Below are positions 22,867 through 36,652 of a DNA stretch of 64,000 nt, piece by piece. The DNA comes from Musa acuminata AAA Group. Its lineage: Eukaryota; Streptophyta; Magnoliopsida; Zingiberales; Musaceae. The DNA lies in the NCBI RefSeq assembly GCF_036884655.1, contig NC_088331.1, positions 18,695,501 to 18,759,500 of the forward strand. The letters run 5' to 3'. Numbering within the stretch: position 1 is the first letter of the stretch; every line of letters starts with the position of its first letter. Both the position numbers and the translations under genes were made by a program. The notes beneath the pieces were generated by a model. It worked only from the letters and a program-made list of their open reading frames with translations. It searched no databases and had not been told where the DNA came from.

Positions 22867-23920
22867 TTCAGTATAATATTTTTTTTATATTGTTTTTGTT
22901 CTTATAATCTGGATTAGGATTCACTATTATAGGCAACCAAGGTCTAAATTCTTATTGTGGATTATGATTGAGCAATTATGATTTGGTACAATCTGTATTA
23001 TTACTATTTTCCATGGATGATTTGATTCTGATAATTGTTTGACCTTTTAGTTGTCTATCAAAAGTGGTATGAATTGATAAGTAAGTTGGAAGATTTTGTC
23101 CAATTCTATCGAATTTGAAAGGCACACCAGAAGAAAAGGAAAGGAATGAAAAGACTGAATGAGAAGATAGAAACTTGGATTCAGGAAATACAGAAAAGAA
23201 ATCTGTGACTATGAATTAGTGGAGAAGACACAGTAGTTATTGCATATGCTCTTTGTTGCAACCATCTTATTTGCCATCTAGAACCAGCGTTGTAATGTAT
23301 GTCACCATTACTGTGTAAATGATGAGAAGATAAAAACGGAGGAAATAGGATGGGTTGCTGCTTTGAAATTCTTAAGAGAACAGAGATCTAACGTGAAGGG
23401 AGATGTTAAAGGATTCTAAATTAATTTCAAATTACTTAGTGCATTCTTGAAATGATTTTTTTCTTTACTTTTTTATTACTATATACTATTATATCTACAA
23501 GGTAATTGGAGAAGCACTAAGGCATAGCAACGTCGATCACTATGTTAAGGCTGCAAACGTATAAGTTTTGAGTCTTCTGTATTATGTCTATGATTATTAT
23601 TTACTATAATGATGCCATTTTATGATATATTTTACATGTATCTTTATAAAAGTATGTCGCCAATATTTTTGTTAAATTCATCTCCATCGTTTTACATTCT
23701 TATTCTTTCTTTAATTATCCTTTTATATCACACTTTCATGTTTTCTTGATAATGTTAGATATTTACAAAATAACTAAAAGGATTAGAATATAATAATTTT
23801 ATTTTGATAAATTTATTATAAATTTTATAATATTTCACTATTTTAATGATTTTTTATAATATTTTATCCATTAATTATTTTCTCAGACAATCCTAACCGT
23901 GTTGACCAATGGGAGTAAAA
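22867..23920. other. Intron 2, unannotated stretch
   Basis: AT-rich sequence between the chromovirus break and the LINE. No coding frame or terminus recognised. Confidence 0.5.
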
Positions 23921-23929
23921 AAGTTAGTC

Positions 23930-26690
23930 CAAGAACACATGGTTATATTAACAATTTGGAATATAAGAACATTTTCAGGGAAGGGATTATAATTAGTAGA
24001 CACTATGATTAGAAGAAAAATAAATATTATTTGTTTATAAGAGACTAAGTAGATAGGGGAAAATCTAGAGAGACTAATGGTACTGAATTTAAAATTTGGT
24101 ATACTAAAAAAGTTAAATATAGAAATGGTGTAGAAATTGTTGTAGATGAGGATTTTAAGAATTATAGTTGCCGGGTTGATTTATGGGAGGACAAGATGTT
24201 TTGAATATCATTAGTACTTATTTCCCTCAAGTCGGGTTGGATGATCAAACCAAAATATTATTTTGGGAAAACTTAAATGATATCATTCATGGAATGCTTA
24301 TAATCGAAAAACTTATAATTGGACGAGATTTGAATGGTCATGTTGGGAAAACGTATAGTGAATATAAAGGGGTGTATGGGGGCTTTGGTTATGCGAAGAG
24401 AAATAAAACATTTAACTACTTATAAGAGCGGTCATAACTGTAGTTAAATAGGCCTTTTTCTTAGTAGAAAGGTAGATAAAGTTATTCTTGGCGAAAGTTT
24501 AACGAATCAAAATAGGTTGATGGTATTAGTTACTATAGAAAATAAAAGAAGAAAAGGTAGTTAAAAAATCACTAGGACTAAATGGTGGAATTTTAAAGAT
24601 GATACTGTAAACACTTTTAAGAATAAGATGGAAAGGAAGACAACGTGAACTTAGATTAGGATAATATTAATATTATTTGAACTATGATGGCTAATAAGAT
24701 TAGGAGCTTAATAAAGGAGATTCTTGGTGAAACTAAAGGTAGAGGTGTAACCTTAAGAAAGAGTTGGTGGTGGTGCGAGGAATTTCAAAAAAATAATTTT
24801 TACTAAAAGATTATGTTTTAAAGACCGACAAAATTGTAAAAATGAGAAAAATTTAAAAGATATGAAGAATATAAAAAAAGTAAAAAAAACGATTAGTACT
24901 GTAAGATATAAAGCTTATGATAATTTTTATAATAAATTAGGTACTAAAAATGGTGCAAAAAATATATCAAATTGCTAAAGCTATAGAAAGAAAGTGTAAG
25001 GATTTAGATAATATTATATGCATTAAAGATGAAGATTAAATAATACTTGCTAATGATAATGAGATTAAGAAAAGATGAAAAATTATTTTTATAAATTATT
25101 TAATAAATATTCCACATAGGACTTAGATTTAACGATAAATAATAGTGGTAGATTTAATAATCTTAGATTTATTCATAAAATTAGAGCTAATGAAGTAAAA
25201 TATTCATTAAAGAAGATGAAAATAGCTAAGAGTGTGGGGCCTAATGGTATCCCTATTGAGGTCCGGAAGAGTTTAGGGGACAAGGGAATATCTTAGTTAA
25301 CTAGTTTATGTAACAAAATCATAAGATTCGAAAGGATGTCTGATGAATAGAAAAAGAGTTTTTTAGTACCAATTTACAAAAATATGAGTGACATACATAA
25401 TTGTTCAAATTATAGAGGAATTAAAAACATGAGCCATACTATGGAACTTTGGGAAAAAGTTATCGAAAGTAGGATAAGGCTTGAAACAAATACATTTGAA
25501 AATCAATTTCGTTTTATGCTTGGAAGATCAACTATAGAAGCTATTTATTTATTAGGACAATCAATGGAAAAGTTATAGGGTGAAAAAGAAAGATTTGCAT
25601 ATGGTTTTTATTGACTTAGAAAAAGCCTATGATACGGCTCCTAGAGATTTATTATGGGGGTTTTAGAAAAGTTAGGTGTATTCACTAATTATATTGATGT
25701 TGTTAAATATATGTATGATAATATAGCTATTAGTGTTAGAATTATAGGGAGTGTGTCTAGTGAGTTTTTTATTAGCATAGGATTACACCAATGATTCACA
25801 GTAAGGCCTGACATTTTTATATTGATAATGGATGAACTTACTAGTTACTTACATGATAGACCTCCTTAGTGTATGTTATTTGTTGATGTTGTCGTCTTAG
25901 TTGATGAAAGCCTAAGTGGAATTAATTATAAACTTAAGCTATGGAGGTAAGCCTTAGAAACTAAAGGTTTTAGATTAAGCAGGACTAAAACTGAATATAT
26001 AAAATGCAATCTTAGTGATTTTAGAAATAGATAAGAGAATATAGTTAGATTGGATGGACAGGAAGTTCTTTTAAATAAAAACTTTAGATATCTTGGATCA
26101 ATTATTCAATAAGATGGAGAGATTAATAAAGATATATTTCGTAAGGTAAAAATAAAATGGTTAAAATGGCGAGGGGCATCAAGAGTCTTGTGTGATCATT
26201 GGATGCCTTTGAGACTCAAAGAAAAAAATTATAAGATAGTTGTGCGACTAACACTGCTTAAAGGATTTGAGTGTTGGGCAATTAAGAAAAAATATATACA
26301 AAAAGTTTGTGTTGCCGATATGAGAATGTTGAGATGGATGTGTGGAGTTACTAAGCAAGATAGGAAAATTAATACTTTTATTCGTAAACAACTAGGTATC
26401 GTTTTGATAGAGGATAAGATGAGATAAAATTGTCTAAGATGGTCTGAGTATGTGCTGAGAAGACCTCGGGATGCGATAGTAAAAAAAGATGAAATAATCA
26501 ATATTAGTGTTACGAGGAGAGGTGGAGGAAGACCTAAAAAGACCTTAATAGAAACTATAAATAAATATTTAAATATTTTGATCTTAACTAAATATATGAC
26601 TTTTTATAGATTTTAATGATGGTAAAAGATCCATATAATCGACCCTAATAGTTGGGACTTACAATTTGTTGTTTTGTCGTTGTATTGGAT
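23930..26690 (+). mobile_element. RTE-type non-LTR retrotransposon (LINE copy 1)
   Basis: Decayed single-ORF LINE. The endonuclease (APE) region from about 23945 shows ISTYFPQVGLDDQTKI and IGRDLNGHVGKTY. The RT region from about 25190 shows GPNGIPIEV, NCSNYRGIKNMSHTMELWEK and an FVDVVVLVDE in place of the FADD-type active site. The end carries the RTE-typical sequence CGACCCTAATAGTTGGGACT followed by a short TTG-rich tail at about 26665-26690. Many stops and frameshifts; inactive. Confidence 0.82.
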
Positions 26691-27480
26691 CTATACTTGA
26701 ATGTTTACGAATGAAACATTTCTTTCACAATCCTACCTACTAACTTCAGACAACTATCTCAACATTCTGATCTTAGCTACTTAAACTCTTGTATTTGATA
26801 CTTTTTGATCATCACACTTAGATTTATAAAATATATCTAATTAAACAATTGTTTGATTTGTTTTAATTGAAAGAGCTTCTAGTGATCATATTAAACTATT
26901 TTGGAACCTCTTCACATTAACAACTTTGCTTTTACTCTATAAACAATGCTTTTAATCTCTTTATACTTAAATGAACTTTTTGTCCATCCTTCCTTAACTA
27001 CATCTTTAGTTCTTCTATTAGCATTATTAAATTTACAACTTGTATATTCAATCTTACTCATACTTAATCTAAAAATTTTAATTGTTAAAGTTTGTCTTCC
27101 TAATTTAAATTTAAAATGTATTCCATTAAACTCGCATAAATCAAAATTAATATTTTAACAAACAACATACACCGGATTGGTATATCCTATTTGTCAAGGA
27201 TTAGAAAATCAGGTGTACTAATTGATATGGGTTGATACTATTAGGTTTCATCTGTTTCAATTCATGCCATCATTACCTCTCAATTTTAATTGTTGAAACC
27301 ATATGTATAAAGTGGTAACAGCCTACTGCTCGATATCCTATCTCCTCTCACGTGTTCTCTTTCCCTTTCTCTCTTTCTTTCGAAATCTACCACCTTTATA
27401 ATCCCCTTCTCCAATCTCTCTCTCTCTTGTTTTAACAAGACCATTTCATATTGAATTAATGTCAGTAGGTCATTTACACT
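26691..27480. other. Intron 2, AT-rich stretch
   Basis: AT-rich with short pyrimidine-rich runs (about 27340-27430). No gene or clear element. Confidence 0.45.
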
Positions 27481-27665
27481 GATTTCAATATTAGGAATGG
27501 TAGCAAAAGACCTAAAAGGACTTTCTATAAATAAAGATTGAAGTATTCTAATCTAAACTTAATTAAACATATGACATTTTATGAATTGCAATGGCAGCAA
27601 AAGATTCATATAGCCGACCCTAAATAGTAGACTTATGGGTTTGTTGTTATTGTTGTTGTTGTTTT
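27481..27665 (+). mobile_element. RTE LINE 3' tail fragment
   Basis: The last ~180 bases of an RTE element ending GCCGACCCTAAATAGTAGAC and a TTG repeat (27640-27662). A 5'-truncated insertion. Confidence 0.7.
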
Positions 27666-28518
27666 ATGACATCTACACCAATGTTGTTGATTAGGATTTT
27701 AAACTTTATTGTATATGACTAATAAGGTTGTACGACTAATAAGTTCATTCATTATTGACATACAAAGGAAGGAAAAAGGTTATTTTAATGTATTCCTATG
27801 ACAACAAGAAACTTGCTAAACACACTTCGTATAGTTCAAGCACTAGTGATTATACTATGGTTTATATCTTTTTAGATTCAATATATTTGATACAAGTGTC
27901 TAGTCTGAATTCACCATAATAAATCTCTAGTAACTATATATAGGATTTTTCATATTAAAAAGTTTATGTAGATTTTTTTTCTCTCTATGCTTCTTTATTA
28001 ATTTCCTTATTAAATGAATTTAATTTCTGATTGATTTCCTGGGTATAAATAAATTGATTCATGGAAATATTTGGTTCACATCTTATTCAATCTTCAGTTT
28101 CCCTTATCCTAAATTTTCATATCATACATAACTTGTTATGTTAAATTCTTTGTAATTAAAGAAAAGTTGAAAATATCTCTTATTCTTATAAACATTACAA
28201 AAACTCTTTATTTTCTAAACATGTTTCTAATTTGCAAAATTTTGTTAAATAAATTAGTCAATCAAATTGTTTCTTGATCTCGTAAAATCTTCTAGACCTC
28301 GTTAGCATAAAGCATTATCAATTTCCTTTTGTCAATTTCTTTTTCACCTCATTTGCTCTATTTTTATGAAGAAATATATGATTATTAAATCTACCCTTAT
28401 TGTCTCTTTAAAGCTTATATGTGATGTTCATTAAATAACTTTTAAAAAATAATTTCATCATATTTTAATTTAACCTTCATATCAGCTACGTGTATCTTTT
28501 GTTCTTCATCCTTTGTAC
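27666..28518. other. Intron 2, AT-rich stretch
   Basis: No recognisable feature. Confidence 0.45.
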
Positions 28519-28737
28519 CAAGATTCGCAATACCGTATCGTACCGGTATTTCGACCTGGGCTCGGTACTGGTATGGTACGGTATACCGAGCGGTACACTT
28601 GGGTATACCGAGTACTGTAGCACTGCTACAGTGCTATAGTGTCTCGGACCGGTAACAGTCGGTCCACGTACCGAAAACCTGTCGGACCGGTATGTACCGC
28701 CCGTACCGGGTGGTATGGCTCGGTACGACAGATCCTG
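28519..28737 (+). mobile_element. Small palindromic hAT-type MITE, family B (copy 1)
   Basis: 219 bases bounded by a perfect 8-base repeat CTTTGTAC (28511-28518 and 28738-28745). Ends CAAGATTCGCAATACCG...CAGATCCTG. The interior is packed with CGGTACC-like palindromes and a TACAGTGCTACAGTG core, so the single strand would fold extensively. Confidence 0.88.
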
Positions 28738-28745
28738 CTTTGTAC

Positions 28746-29268
28746 AATATATTTTATAAATCTCTGCACTTTCTTGCTCTAGTTTTAGCAAGCCAAAGGA
28801 TATTCTTTTCTTATCCTTTGTATTTAACATATTTTGAAAATCTTCATAACCTTTGTATTTTTCCACATAGGTTTTTTCCTCTTTCTGGTGGTTGTATATT
28901 TTTTAAATCTTTTATATTTTATGAATGTGTCAATCTATAAAGCATGATCTTTTAACAGTGATTGTCTTTTGATTGTAGAATCTACTCTGTTAACTTTAGA
29001 TTTTCTAAGGATCTCTTTTGTCATGCTTCTAATCTTAGTGGTTAGCGAAGTCTACATGTTATTGATGTTGTCCCATGCAAGTTCCATAATTTGCTCATTC
29101 TCCATCCTATTTTTGAAAGCCTTCAATTATTGTTTCTAAAATTTTATTGTCTAGTTGTAGTAAAAATAGTTGGTATCTTTCTTTTTCCATTTTATGAAAC
29201 ATATATCTAAAACTATCAATATATATTTGTCAATTTTTCATTCGGTATAACTTTATAATCCTTACAAG
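28746..29268. other. Intron 2, AT-rich stretch
   Basis: Separates two family B MITEs. Nothing else is seen. Confidence 0.45.
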
Positions 29269-29492
29269 CAAGGTTCGCAATATTGTACCGTACCGGTATT
29301 TCGACCTGGGCTCGGTACCGGTACGGTACGGTATACCGAGCGGTACACCTTGGTGTATCGAGTACTGTAGCACTACACTGTTACAGTGCTACAGTGCCTC
29401 GGACCGGTAACAGTCGGTCCGCGTACCGAAAACCTGTCGGACCGGTACATACCGCCTGTACCGGGCGGTACGGCTCGGTATGGCAGACCCTG
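29269..29492 (+). mobile_element. Small palindromic hAT-type MITE, family B (copy 2)
   Basis: 224 bases with a perfect 8-base target duplication CTTACAAG (29261-29268, 29493-29500). Closely similar to copy 1, only about 530 bases away in the same orientation. It begins CAAGGTTCGCAATATTG and ends GGCAGACCCTG. Confidence 0.9.
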
Positions 29493-29500
29493 CTTACAAG

Positions 29501-30935
29501 TATCCTATCTACCTTCCAAGTGAGAGAAAACTTATCTGACTGTAATTGAATGCTCATCTCTTTTTAAAATGTGTATTAGCAATTGTGAGATCATAGGATG
29601 TTGCAAAAGCTACAATTATATCATCCCTCTTCATTTCCTTCTCCATACCAAAGCCATCATATACTCTTTTAAATTTACTTTGCTCTTACCCTTTATGACC
29701 ATTTAAATTCTGTTCAGTTATGACCTTTTTAATTGAAGATATCAGAATTCTCTTTTAATTTGATTATAATCCAATTTGAGGACATAAGCACTTATAACAT
29801 TTAAAAATATTTTTACCAAACTATAACTTTATTGCCAAATCTCTTCACTTTTACAACATTATCCTTAAAGAGTCTTCAACAAGACCTATACCGTTTTATT
29901 TATTTTTTTCTAACATATCAAATTCTATTTCTAGTACTATCAATCTCTCAATTTTTTTCTATCCAATATGTTTCTAGTAAATAAATCATGGTAATCCTTT
30001 GCCAAATCATCATACCTGCCAATTTTAACCCTTCTTGGAAAGTGTTCATATATTTGATGTTGCTATTATAGTCCTATGATCTTGGCTAACTTCGTTACCT
30101 ATATCAGACCAAAGCAACATGCGACCCCTTATCTGTCACACCAAATAGATGATGGGTCTCTTTCGGATAGCCCTCCTGGCTCACCTTTTCTCACTTCAGT
30201 GCACTTGGATGTGAGGATGCCTCACATCAATTCTGAATGACCATCAATGACCATCTAACCCTATGATGAAAGCAGTTAAGATCCATGCTCATTATTTATG
30301 ACATTTTTATGCTAGCTATAACTTATATAATACAGCATGCCATCTTTTCCATCCGAATTTGGGACCACCATTGTTATGCAAGTATAAGTAACAAAAGGTA
30401 TTTCTTTAGAATTTTAGCACTTGTTCATCAGGTATATGTTAATATCTCTGTGAGTACTACTGGTAGAGTACGATAAACAGGTGATCTTGTATCGAGTTGC
30501 TATATTTGTTTAATTACAATTCACTGATGAGCATGTTTGGCATACGCTAAGTTTACAATACAAGATATTTGAAGCACAATTCAAAGGTAACACAATGAAG
30601 TTAGAAAGGATATGAATGGAATGCATATACTGACACTTGTTAATTTACATCACAGTGCTATTTTAAAGTGCAACCTTAATAAATCTGGTAGTGCATGTAT
30701 ACTTTCTTATGTAGAAGGCAGGCAATGAGTTAGGATGACCTTGTCTATTATTCTTTTTGTTGTTAGATGACTAGACCTACTGTAATGTTTAAAGGTGTAA
30801 TTTATCTTCTTATGGGCTTTCTTGTAATCTTTACAATCTTGCTATTTATTTTTTAGTAATAAGATACTACATTTGTTAATATTGATCATACACACATATC
30901 ACTAGTTTATTGGATGCTCATGATTTTACTTACAG
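29501..30935. other. Intron 2, 3' portion
   Basis: AT-rich intron sequence up to the exon 3 acceptor. A mixed-composition patch at about 30110-30260 has no recognisable identity. Confidence 0.45.
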
Positions 30936-31040
30936 GAGAATGTCAAGGATATGGCTCAAGTGTTTCTGGAGTATATAATGAATAATTATCATGTTAGTCC
31001 AGAACCAAAAATGATATTGCAGGCCTTCAAGATATCACTG
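30936..31040 (+). CDS. MOM1: MOM1-like exon 3
   Basis: Acceptor ttacag at 30930-30935, donor gttaga at 31041; 35 codons in phase 0. The peptide begins ENVKDMAQVFLEYIMNN and ends ILQAFKISL. This matches my recollection of the helical segment that follows the helicase lobe in plant MOM1 proteins. The exon sits between a 20.2-kb and a 2.2-kb intron, so ab initio predictors could easily miss it. Confidence 0.85.
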
Positions 31041-31523
31041 GTTAGACTGGCCTTCAGTATTATTTTCTTTATAGTTCAAAAGTTCTAGTATCTCAACAAG
31101 TTCTTGGACTTCAGTTTTCAACCTTTGACATGTATTTTCATATATACCCTAGGAGGATTTTATGGTTTCAATCTGTTTAGACAGAAATGCACATGATTTT
31201 TTAAAAAAGCAAATTTTCAAAAATAAAGGACCAAATTTCCATTTTCTGTTACATTTGTTTTCAATGGATCTTTTTCTTGTGAAACTAAATTAGGTACAAG
31301 ATATAGATGAAAAGTGGGAAACCTTTTTTGTTTCTTCTTTTGGGTGCTTCATCTTTATTATGTAAAATTCTATAAAACTGCAAAACATCTAGACACAAAA
31401 GCATAAATCATGGAAGAGAGACATAATACTTCTATAGTTCTATTGAATATTCTAGTTCTAGTCTTGTGTTTTGGATTTATGATTTTTTTTTCAGAAAAGG
31501 AACAAGAAACTTACATTGTCAAG

Positions 31524-31790
31524 GACCAAGGTGACAAGGTTCCAAAACGCCCAAAGTGCAAGCGCTCGACCAAATGAAGCGAGATTCTCATCAACATAAA
31601 AGTTATAAAAAAGACAATTAAGAATAAAGATAATCATTAAAATAGCAATTAGACAATATATTAATTACATATCATTTCATATACTCAATATCACTTTAAA
31701 ATGTCAAGTTACATATGTTAAACCACTAAAATGAAGATACTACCTATGGTTGCCATGATTTATGATTCTAAAAGTGAACCCAAAAGATTA
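31524..31790 (+). mobile_element. Fragment of a family A hAT-type element
   Basis: CAAAACGCCCAAAGTGCAAG and the following GAAGCGAGA/AT-rich arm match the left end of family A, closest to the copy at 35314. The terminus and right half are missing. Confidence 0.55.
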
Positions 31791-32284
31791 GCAGTAACAA
31801 TCCTGTAAATAACTATTCAGGATCAACAATCAGGAGGCCATAGAGAGAGAGATGGCCTTGCAGCTTCTTTTGCTTCGAATAGTTTCAAAAATATGAAAAA
31901 TAATTTTGAAAAAAGTGACATTCTTGGCAGATGGTTTTGTTACTAGTTTCTTGTTTTAGCAGAAAAGAAGCTGCATAAATAATAACAAACTGCCCCCCAA
32001 TTTGCGATTGATAGTGGCATGGTTGTATTACATAATTTGACCAACTGTTTTGACTGGGTGATTTCTGTTTATTTGTAATATAGAGATGCATATATGATAT
32101 GCCTGTGAGACTATATAAATTTTATCTGTAATCTTTGATAGGTCAAAGACTTGCTTTCCAATTTTCTTATAACTAGTGTTTATGTTGTTGACATTCTAAG
32201 ATGTCTTGATGGTCTCTTGTTCTATTATGTTTTACTAGGTGAACCTGATATTTATTCAACAATAAGACCAAGTTGATCACTGGA

Positions 32285-32995
32285 AAACAGTAACTTATGT
32301 CAATATTTAACCTGATTCTTCTATCAATTAATTTTAGCAATACTGAAAAAATGTTAGGTTGTTAAGATGGATGGACAAAGTTAATAAATGTTAAGGTTTT
32401 AGATATTTTAGGTTTGTCATTCATCAGGAAGGAGGGATTGATGAAGACATTGTTCATATAATAAAAGTTGGATAAATTAAGTGGATAGGTTGTTTTATCC
32501 TTTGATTAAAAAGTAAAATTTTACAAGGCAGTTGTAAGGTTACAATTGCTTCAGTGATTAGCATGATGGGTTGTTGGAGCATTTAAAATATTAAAAAGAG
32601 ATTTAAGTAACTTATGTCAATATTTAACCTGATTCTTCTATCAATTAATTTTAGCAATACTGAAAAAAAGTTAGGTTGTTAAGAAGGATGGAAAATTTTA
32701 ATAAATGTTAAAGTTTTAGATATTTTAGGTTTATCATTCATCAGGAAGGAGGGATTGATGAAGACATTGTTCATATAATAAAATTTGGATAAAATTTTAC
32801 AAGGCAGTTGTAAGGTTCCAATTGCTTCAGTGATTAGCATGATGGGTTGTTAGAGCATTTAAAATATTTAAAAGAGATTTAAGAGCTCTTTATTTAACTA
32901 TAGTCTTTTCCATATAGCTATTGGTGAGAAAAGATCCTTGCAGCCAACTCCATGTAACTCGGACATTATGATTTGTTGCTGCTGCTGCTGCTGCT
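32285..32995 (+). mobile_element. RTE LINE 3' fragment with a ~316-base tandem duplication
   Basis: Two direct copies begin AGTAACTTATGTCAATATTT at about 32290 and 32606. Each contains the RTE 3' coding stretch (motif around RYFRFVIHQEGGIDEDI, with stops). The second copy continues into a degenerate RTE end (about 32930-32965) and a (CTG)n tail at about 32970-32993, in the place where other copies have TTG repeats. Confidence 0.68.
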
Positions 32996-33210
32996 GTTTC
33001 CGAGACCTGTAATTTGTCTGTGTTGTGATTCCATATGCAAGGACTATTATATTAAAAATTAAATGTACTGGTAGATTTTGTATTTAAAACTATAAATCTG
33101 TTCCAAGCTCATGTACTGCTTTCTAATTCTCTCTTTAAGGATTAGCAACTGGTGCATGTTATCTACTACCATATTTTCTAATTCCGTTTGATGTTTTTGG
33201 GATCTTTAAG

Positions 33211-34647
33211 TGTTGGCGAGCTGCTGCTTTCTTAAAGCATAAGATTGATCACGAGGAATCACTTGCACTTGCAAAGAAGTATTTGAAGTTCGCATGCAAT
33301 GAAGAGCAGGCTTCTAATGTTTATTCTAAATTAAGGATACTAAAGAAGAAATTTTTAGATCGAGACAATGTTATTATTAGCAAACATGAGCCCAGTTTAT
33401 TAGAGCCTGGGTCATCAGTGTCAGGAAAATATCTTACTGGAGAACTTGCCTTGGAGATGACTTCAAATTCTACAGGATTTAGTCTTCATGAATTTGAGAA
33501 ATGTGGACTTCAACAGAGTCCTCAAAGCCACAGTGTTCTTGAGCAACCAATGTTGCAGGAGCAGGAGCAAGTCCCTGTTCTTGAAACTTCTGCAGATCTG
33601 CATGAGAACCTTGGTTCTCTGAAGGCCAAACTGCTAAAAAAACAAACTGATTTGATTCACAATATTTGTTTGAGAAGGGAAGAAGATCTCCTCCTCAAGC
33701 AACAAGAAGAAATTTCAGAATTCCGTGTGTGCAAGGAAAAGTTGGAGTTGAATTTGAAAAGAGCACATCATGAACATTTGGGACATATTCTTGATTTGGT
33801 TATGGATTCAGCTGACAAAAATGACAAGATTAGAATGTTCAAAGTAGAGTTTGCAAAAAAAAAGGGTGGATTTGGGAAACACATGGATTGCCAATTTTTT
33901 AAACTTAAAGGCATGCAGTCCGTTGCAAGGGATAAGGAGCTACAGATAAAGAATCACTGGTTCGAAGAAGCTAAGGCTGGTAAACTAACAGAGACTTTTG
34001 ATAGCATTCCTTTGTCAGAGTCTGGATTCAGGTTGGAGGAATTCAGAGGAGATCAAGATGATGTTCATGATGGTCTAGGGAACAGAATATATGACTCCAG
34101 GACATCTGTGCCATTTCAAAATAAGCATACTGTTGGGTCAATCACTGTGGGTCACTTGGTAACTAGTGGGTTGAGTTCCAAAAGCTCTGGAGGATCTGCA
34201 GTTTTGTCTCCTAGAGGAGCTGGATGCCTGCCAAGTCAAATTGATACATCCACTTGTCAATCCAGTGGTTTGAATGAAACTGAAGTTTATGGACCAAGAG
34301 GGATGCATTTGGAAGTTCCATCAACTATTCCACCTCCGGAGATGGTTGTCATGCCCATGGAAACTGAAACTCTTGCTTCTGAGATTCCTACAGGTAAGGT
34401 TGATGATATGCCTATCAACTCTGGAACTGCAGCAACTGTTGAAACTGAGAAGCAAAGGGATGCAGAAAATTCTGATATGTCATGCTCGATAACTTGTCCA
34501 TTGGAAAGCATTCGACAAGGCAGAAGTACAGATAATGGTGAGGTTGCATGCTCAGCAACATTTTTTCCACAAAATCTGGTAGACTCTCCTTCCTTCATAC
34601 ATGAAGTAACAAGTACTGGTTGTGAAAGTGGTGTTTCATCAAGTCAG
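33211..34647 (+). CDS. MOM1: MOM1-like exon 4
   Basis: Acceptor tttaag at 33205-33210, donor gtgagt at 34648; 479 codons in phase 0. It starts CWRAAAFLKHKIDHEESLAL and so continues directly from exon 3, completing the helical segment (to about KKKFLDRDN). It continues into a glutamate/lysine-rich, probably coiled-coil stretch (about residues 120-250 of the exon) and then a Ser/Thr/Pro-rich, probably disordered region ending SGVSSSQ. The coding stretch begins upstream of the first ATG at 33283, so an ATG-based call would lose 24 residues. Confidence 0.86.
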
Positions 34648-35219
34648 GTGAGTTTTGTTAAACTTATGAGCATGTCAAAAAAACAGGTCTCTTAATTATA
34701 TTTAATTTTACATTTTCTGGATAACAAGACTAATCAACTTGCACTCACTAATTGAATTAGATTTACTGCAAAAGGGATACCTTGTGAATTAACTTGTCTG
34801 TTTACATGACCTTGAAACATCTATAAAGGGTTTGAGGTGTTTGAGTAAATTGTCAGTAAATTTTACCGGTTCTATAAAAGAGGTAAGCTGCTATTAATTG
34901 TGTCACATAGATGGATGATAGATAAATCAATAGAGAACAAATTTTGACAGTACAAAATACAGCAAAATCGATTTGTTAATTTTCAGATATCCATTAAACA
35001 GGAGGTTAGGGGTGACATTTTGTTTGAAATGAAGAAAACCCATGTTTCCTTGGTTATAATCTGGCATAGCCACATTAGTTGAACATTCTGGAGCCTTGTT
35101 GTAAACAGGAGGGCAGGGATGCCTGCACTACCAGTTTGTTATGCACTTGCACATGCACATGCTTGTTCTTGTTCTAAAGATGGCAAACATATGTGTTGAT
35201 CAACACAGCAGGGTCGCAA
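34648..35219. other. Intron 4, 5' portion
   Basis: Intron sequence after exon 4 with no recognised element. Confidence 0.5.
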
Positions 35220-35313
35220 TCCTTGCATTTATTGGCAATATGAACACCAAGTTTTTTATTACTTGCTTCAAAAAGAGTGATGAACATTTGAATACTTATA
35301 GAGTTATTAGAAC

Positions 35314-36652
35314 CAGTGTCGTAAAAGACACCAATGTACCAAAACGCTTGAAGTGCTAGGTGTTTGCTCGAGCGAAGCGAGGTGGTCACAAATATTAAAT
35401 TTTTAAAAAATATATGATTAATGAGAAATATGGTAACTAAAATAAAAATGAGAAATTACGCGAGTTCTAAATCACTTTATATTTCAAATATCACTACCAA
35501 TATATTAAATTACATTCATTTAAAATATCAAAGTATATATTGTTTAAATCTAATAATAAAATGATAAAACAAGAAAATATTACCATTAGAAATTCAACAA
35601 TTTCCCTTAAGAAAGTCAATGATCATCAAATTTATAGACTATAGACCATTATTAATAATGATTAACATGTTTACAAGTGAGAGAAAGAAACAAAGAGGAG
35701 AGGAAGAAGTAGAGAGAAGGGGGGTAGGTTGTTGATTGTTGCTTGGGAGTGGAGGGGAAGATGTAGAGAGAAGGCGAAGAGGGGTGTAGCTATCGAGGAG
35801 GGAGAGGTGCTATTGGGGTTAGAGTAGGAGGATGGAGAGGGGGTTTGTTAGGATCGAAGGAGCGGGAGGATGGTGAGGGTGGCTGTCGTGGTTGGCAAGG
35901 GGCGATGGAGGAGGACAAGGTGAAGATAGCGATGAGCAGCGTAGGGGAGGGAGAGGGGAGTTGTTAGGGAGAAGGTGAGGATAGTAGGAAGGAGGAAGAG
36001 AGGGGTTGTCGGAGGGGAAATAGAAACAAATAGAGTTACCACGAGAAGAAGACACCACAGAGGTTCGCCTTATGCCCAGAAGTCACTCGTTGGAGGCTAC
36101 TAGAGGGGCCGTCAACAAAGGAGGGATAGGAGAGAGAGAGGGGAAGGGCTTGTCGAAGGAAGACGACATTGTCACTGCTTGCTAGAGAGGAAGACAATGG
36201 CACAATTGTCATTCATCGGAAAGGAAGGAGCTGTCGCCACCATTCGTTGGAGAGGAAGATGAAGTCATCGTCGTAGTTCGCTGAAGAGGAAGATGTCGCT
36301 GTTGTGATTAGGTTTCCAAAGGGGGCAAGGGCTCATGCGTGTGGGGTGGGTGGGGGTTAAGATATGTTGACTCTAGTTCGATCGAACCAGAATCAAGAAA
36401 CTAATATGTTTAGACTCGACCCATGCATTAATTGAACCATGCGAGTCAAGTGGTTCGATTGAACCAAAATTAAGAACCAAACACATGCATCAATTGAATC
36501 AGGTAGGCGCCTAGCCCGCCTAAGGCTTGGGCCCAAGCGTGTGCCTAGGTTGTGCCCAATTGAAGGCATGTGCCTGGACCTCTTCTTAAGTGCTTGGTCC
36601 TCACCTCGCTTGGGTGCCTAAGCGAGCGCCCGAGCGCCCTATGGCTTCCATG
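35314..36652 (+). mobile_element. hAT-type element related to family A (diverged copy)
   Basis: Flanked by ATTAGAAC (35306-35313) and ATTAGAAT (36653-36660), 7 of 8 identical. It shows the family A plan: AACGCTTGAAGTGCTAGGTG with GCTCGAGCGAAGCGAGG at the left, an AT-rich arm, a purine-rich core (about 35690-36060) and a GCGAGCGCCCGAGCGCCC right end. The terminal repeats have drifted. Older than the other copies, or a different subfamily. Confidence 0.65.
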
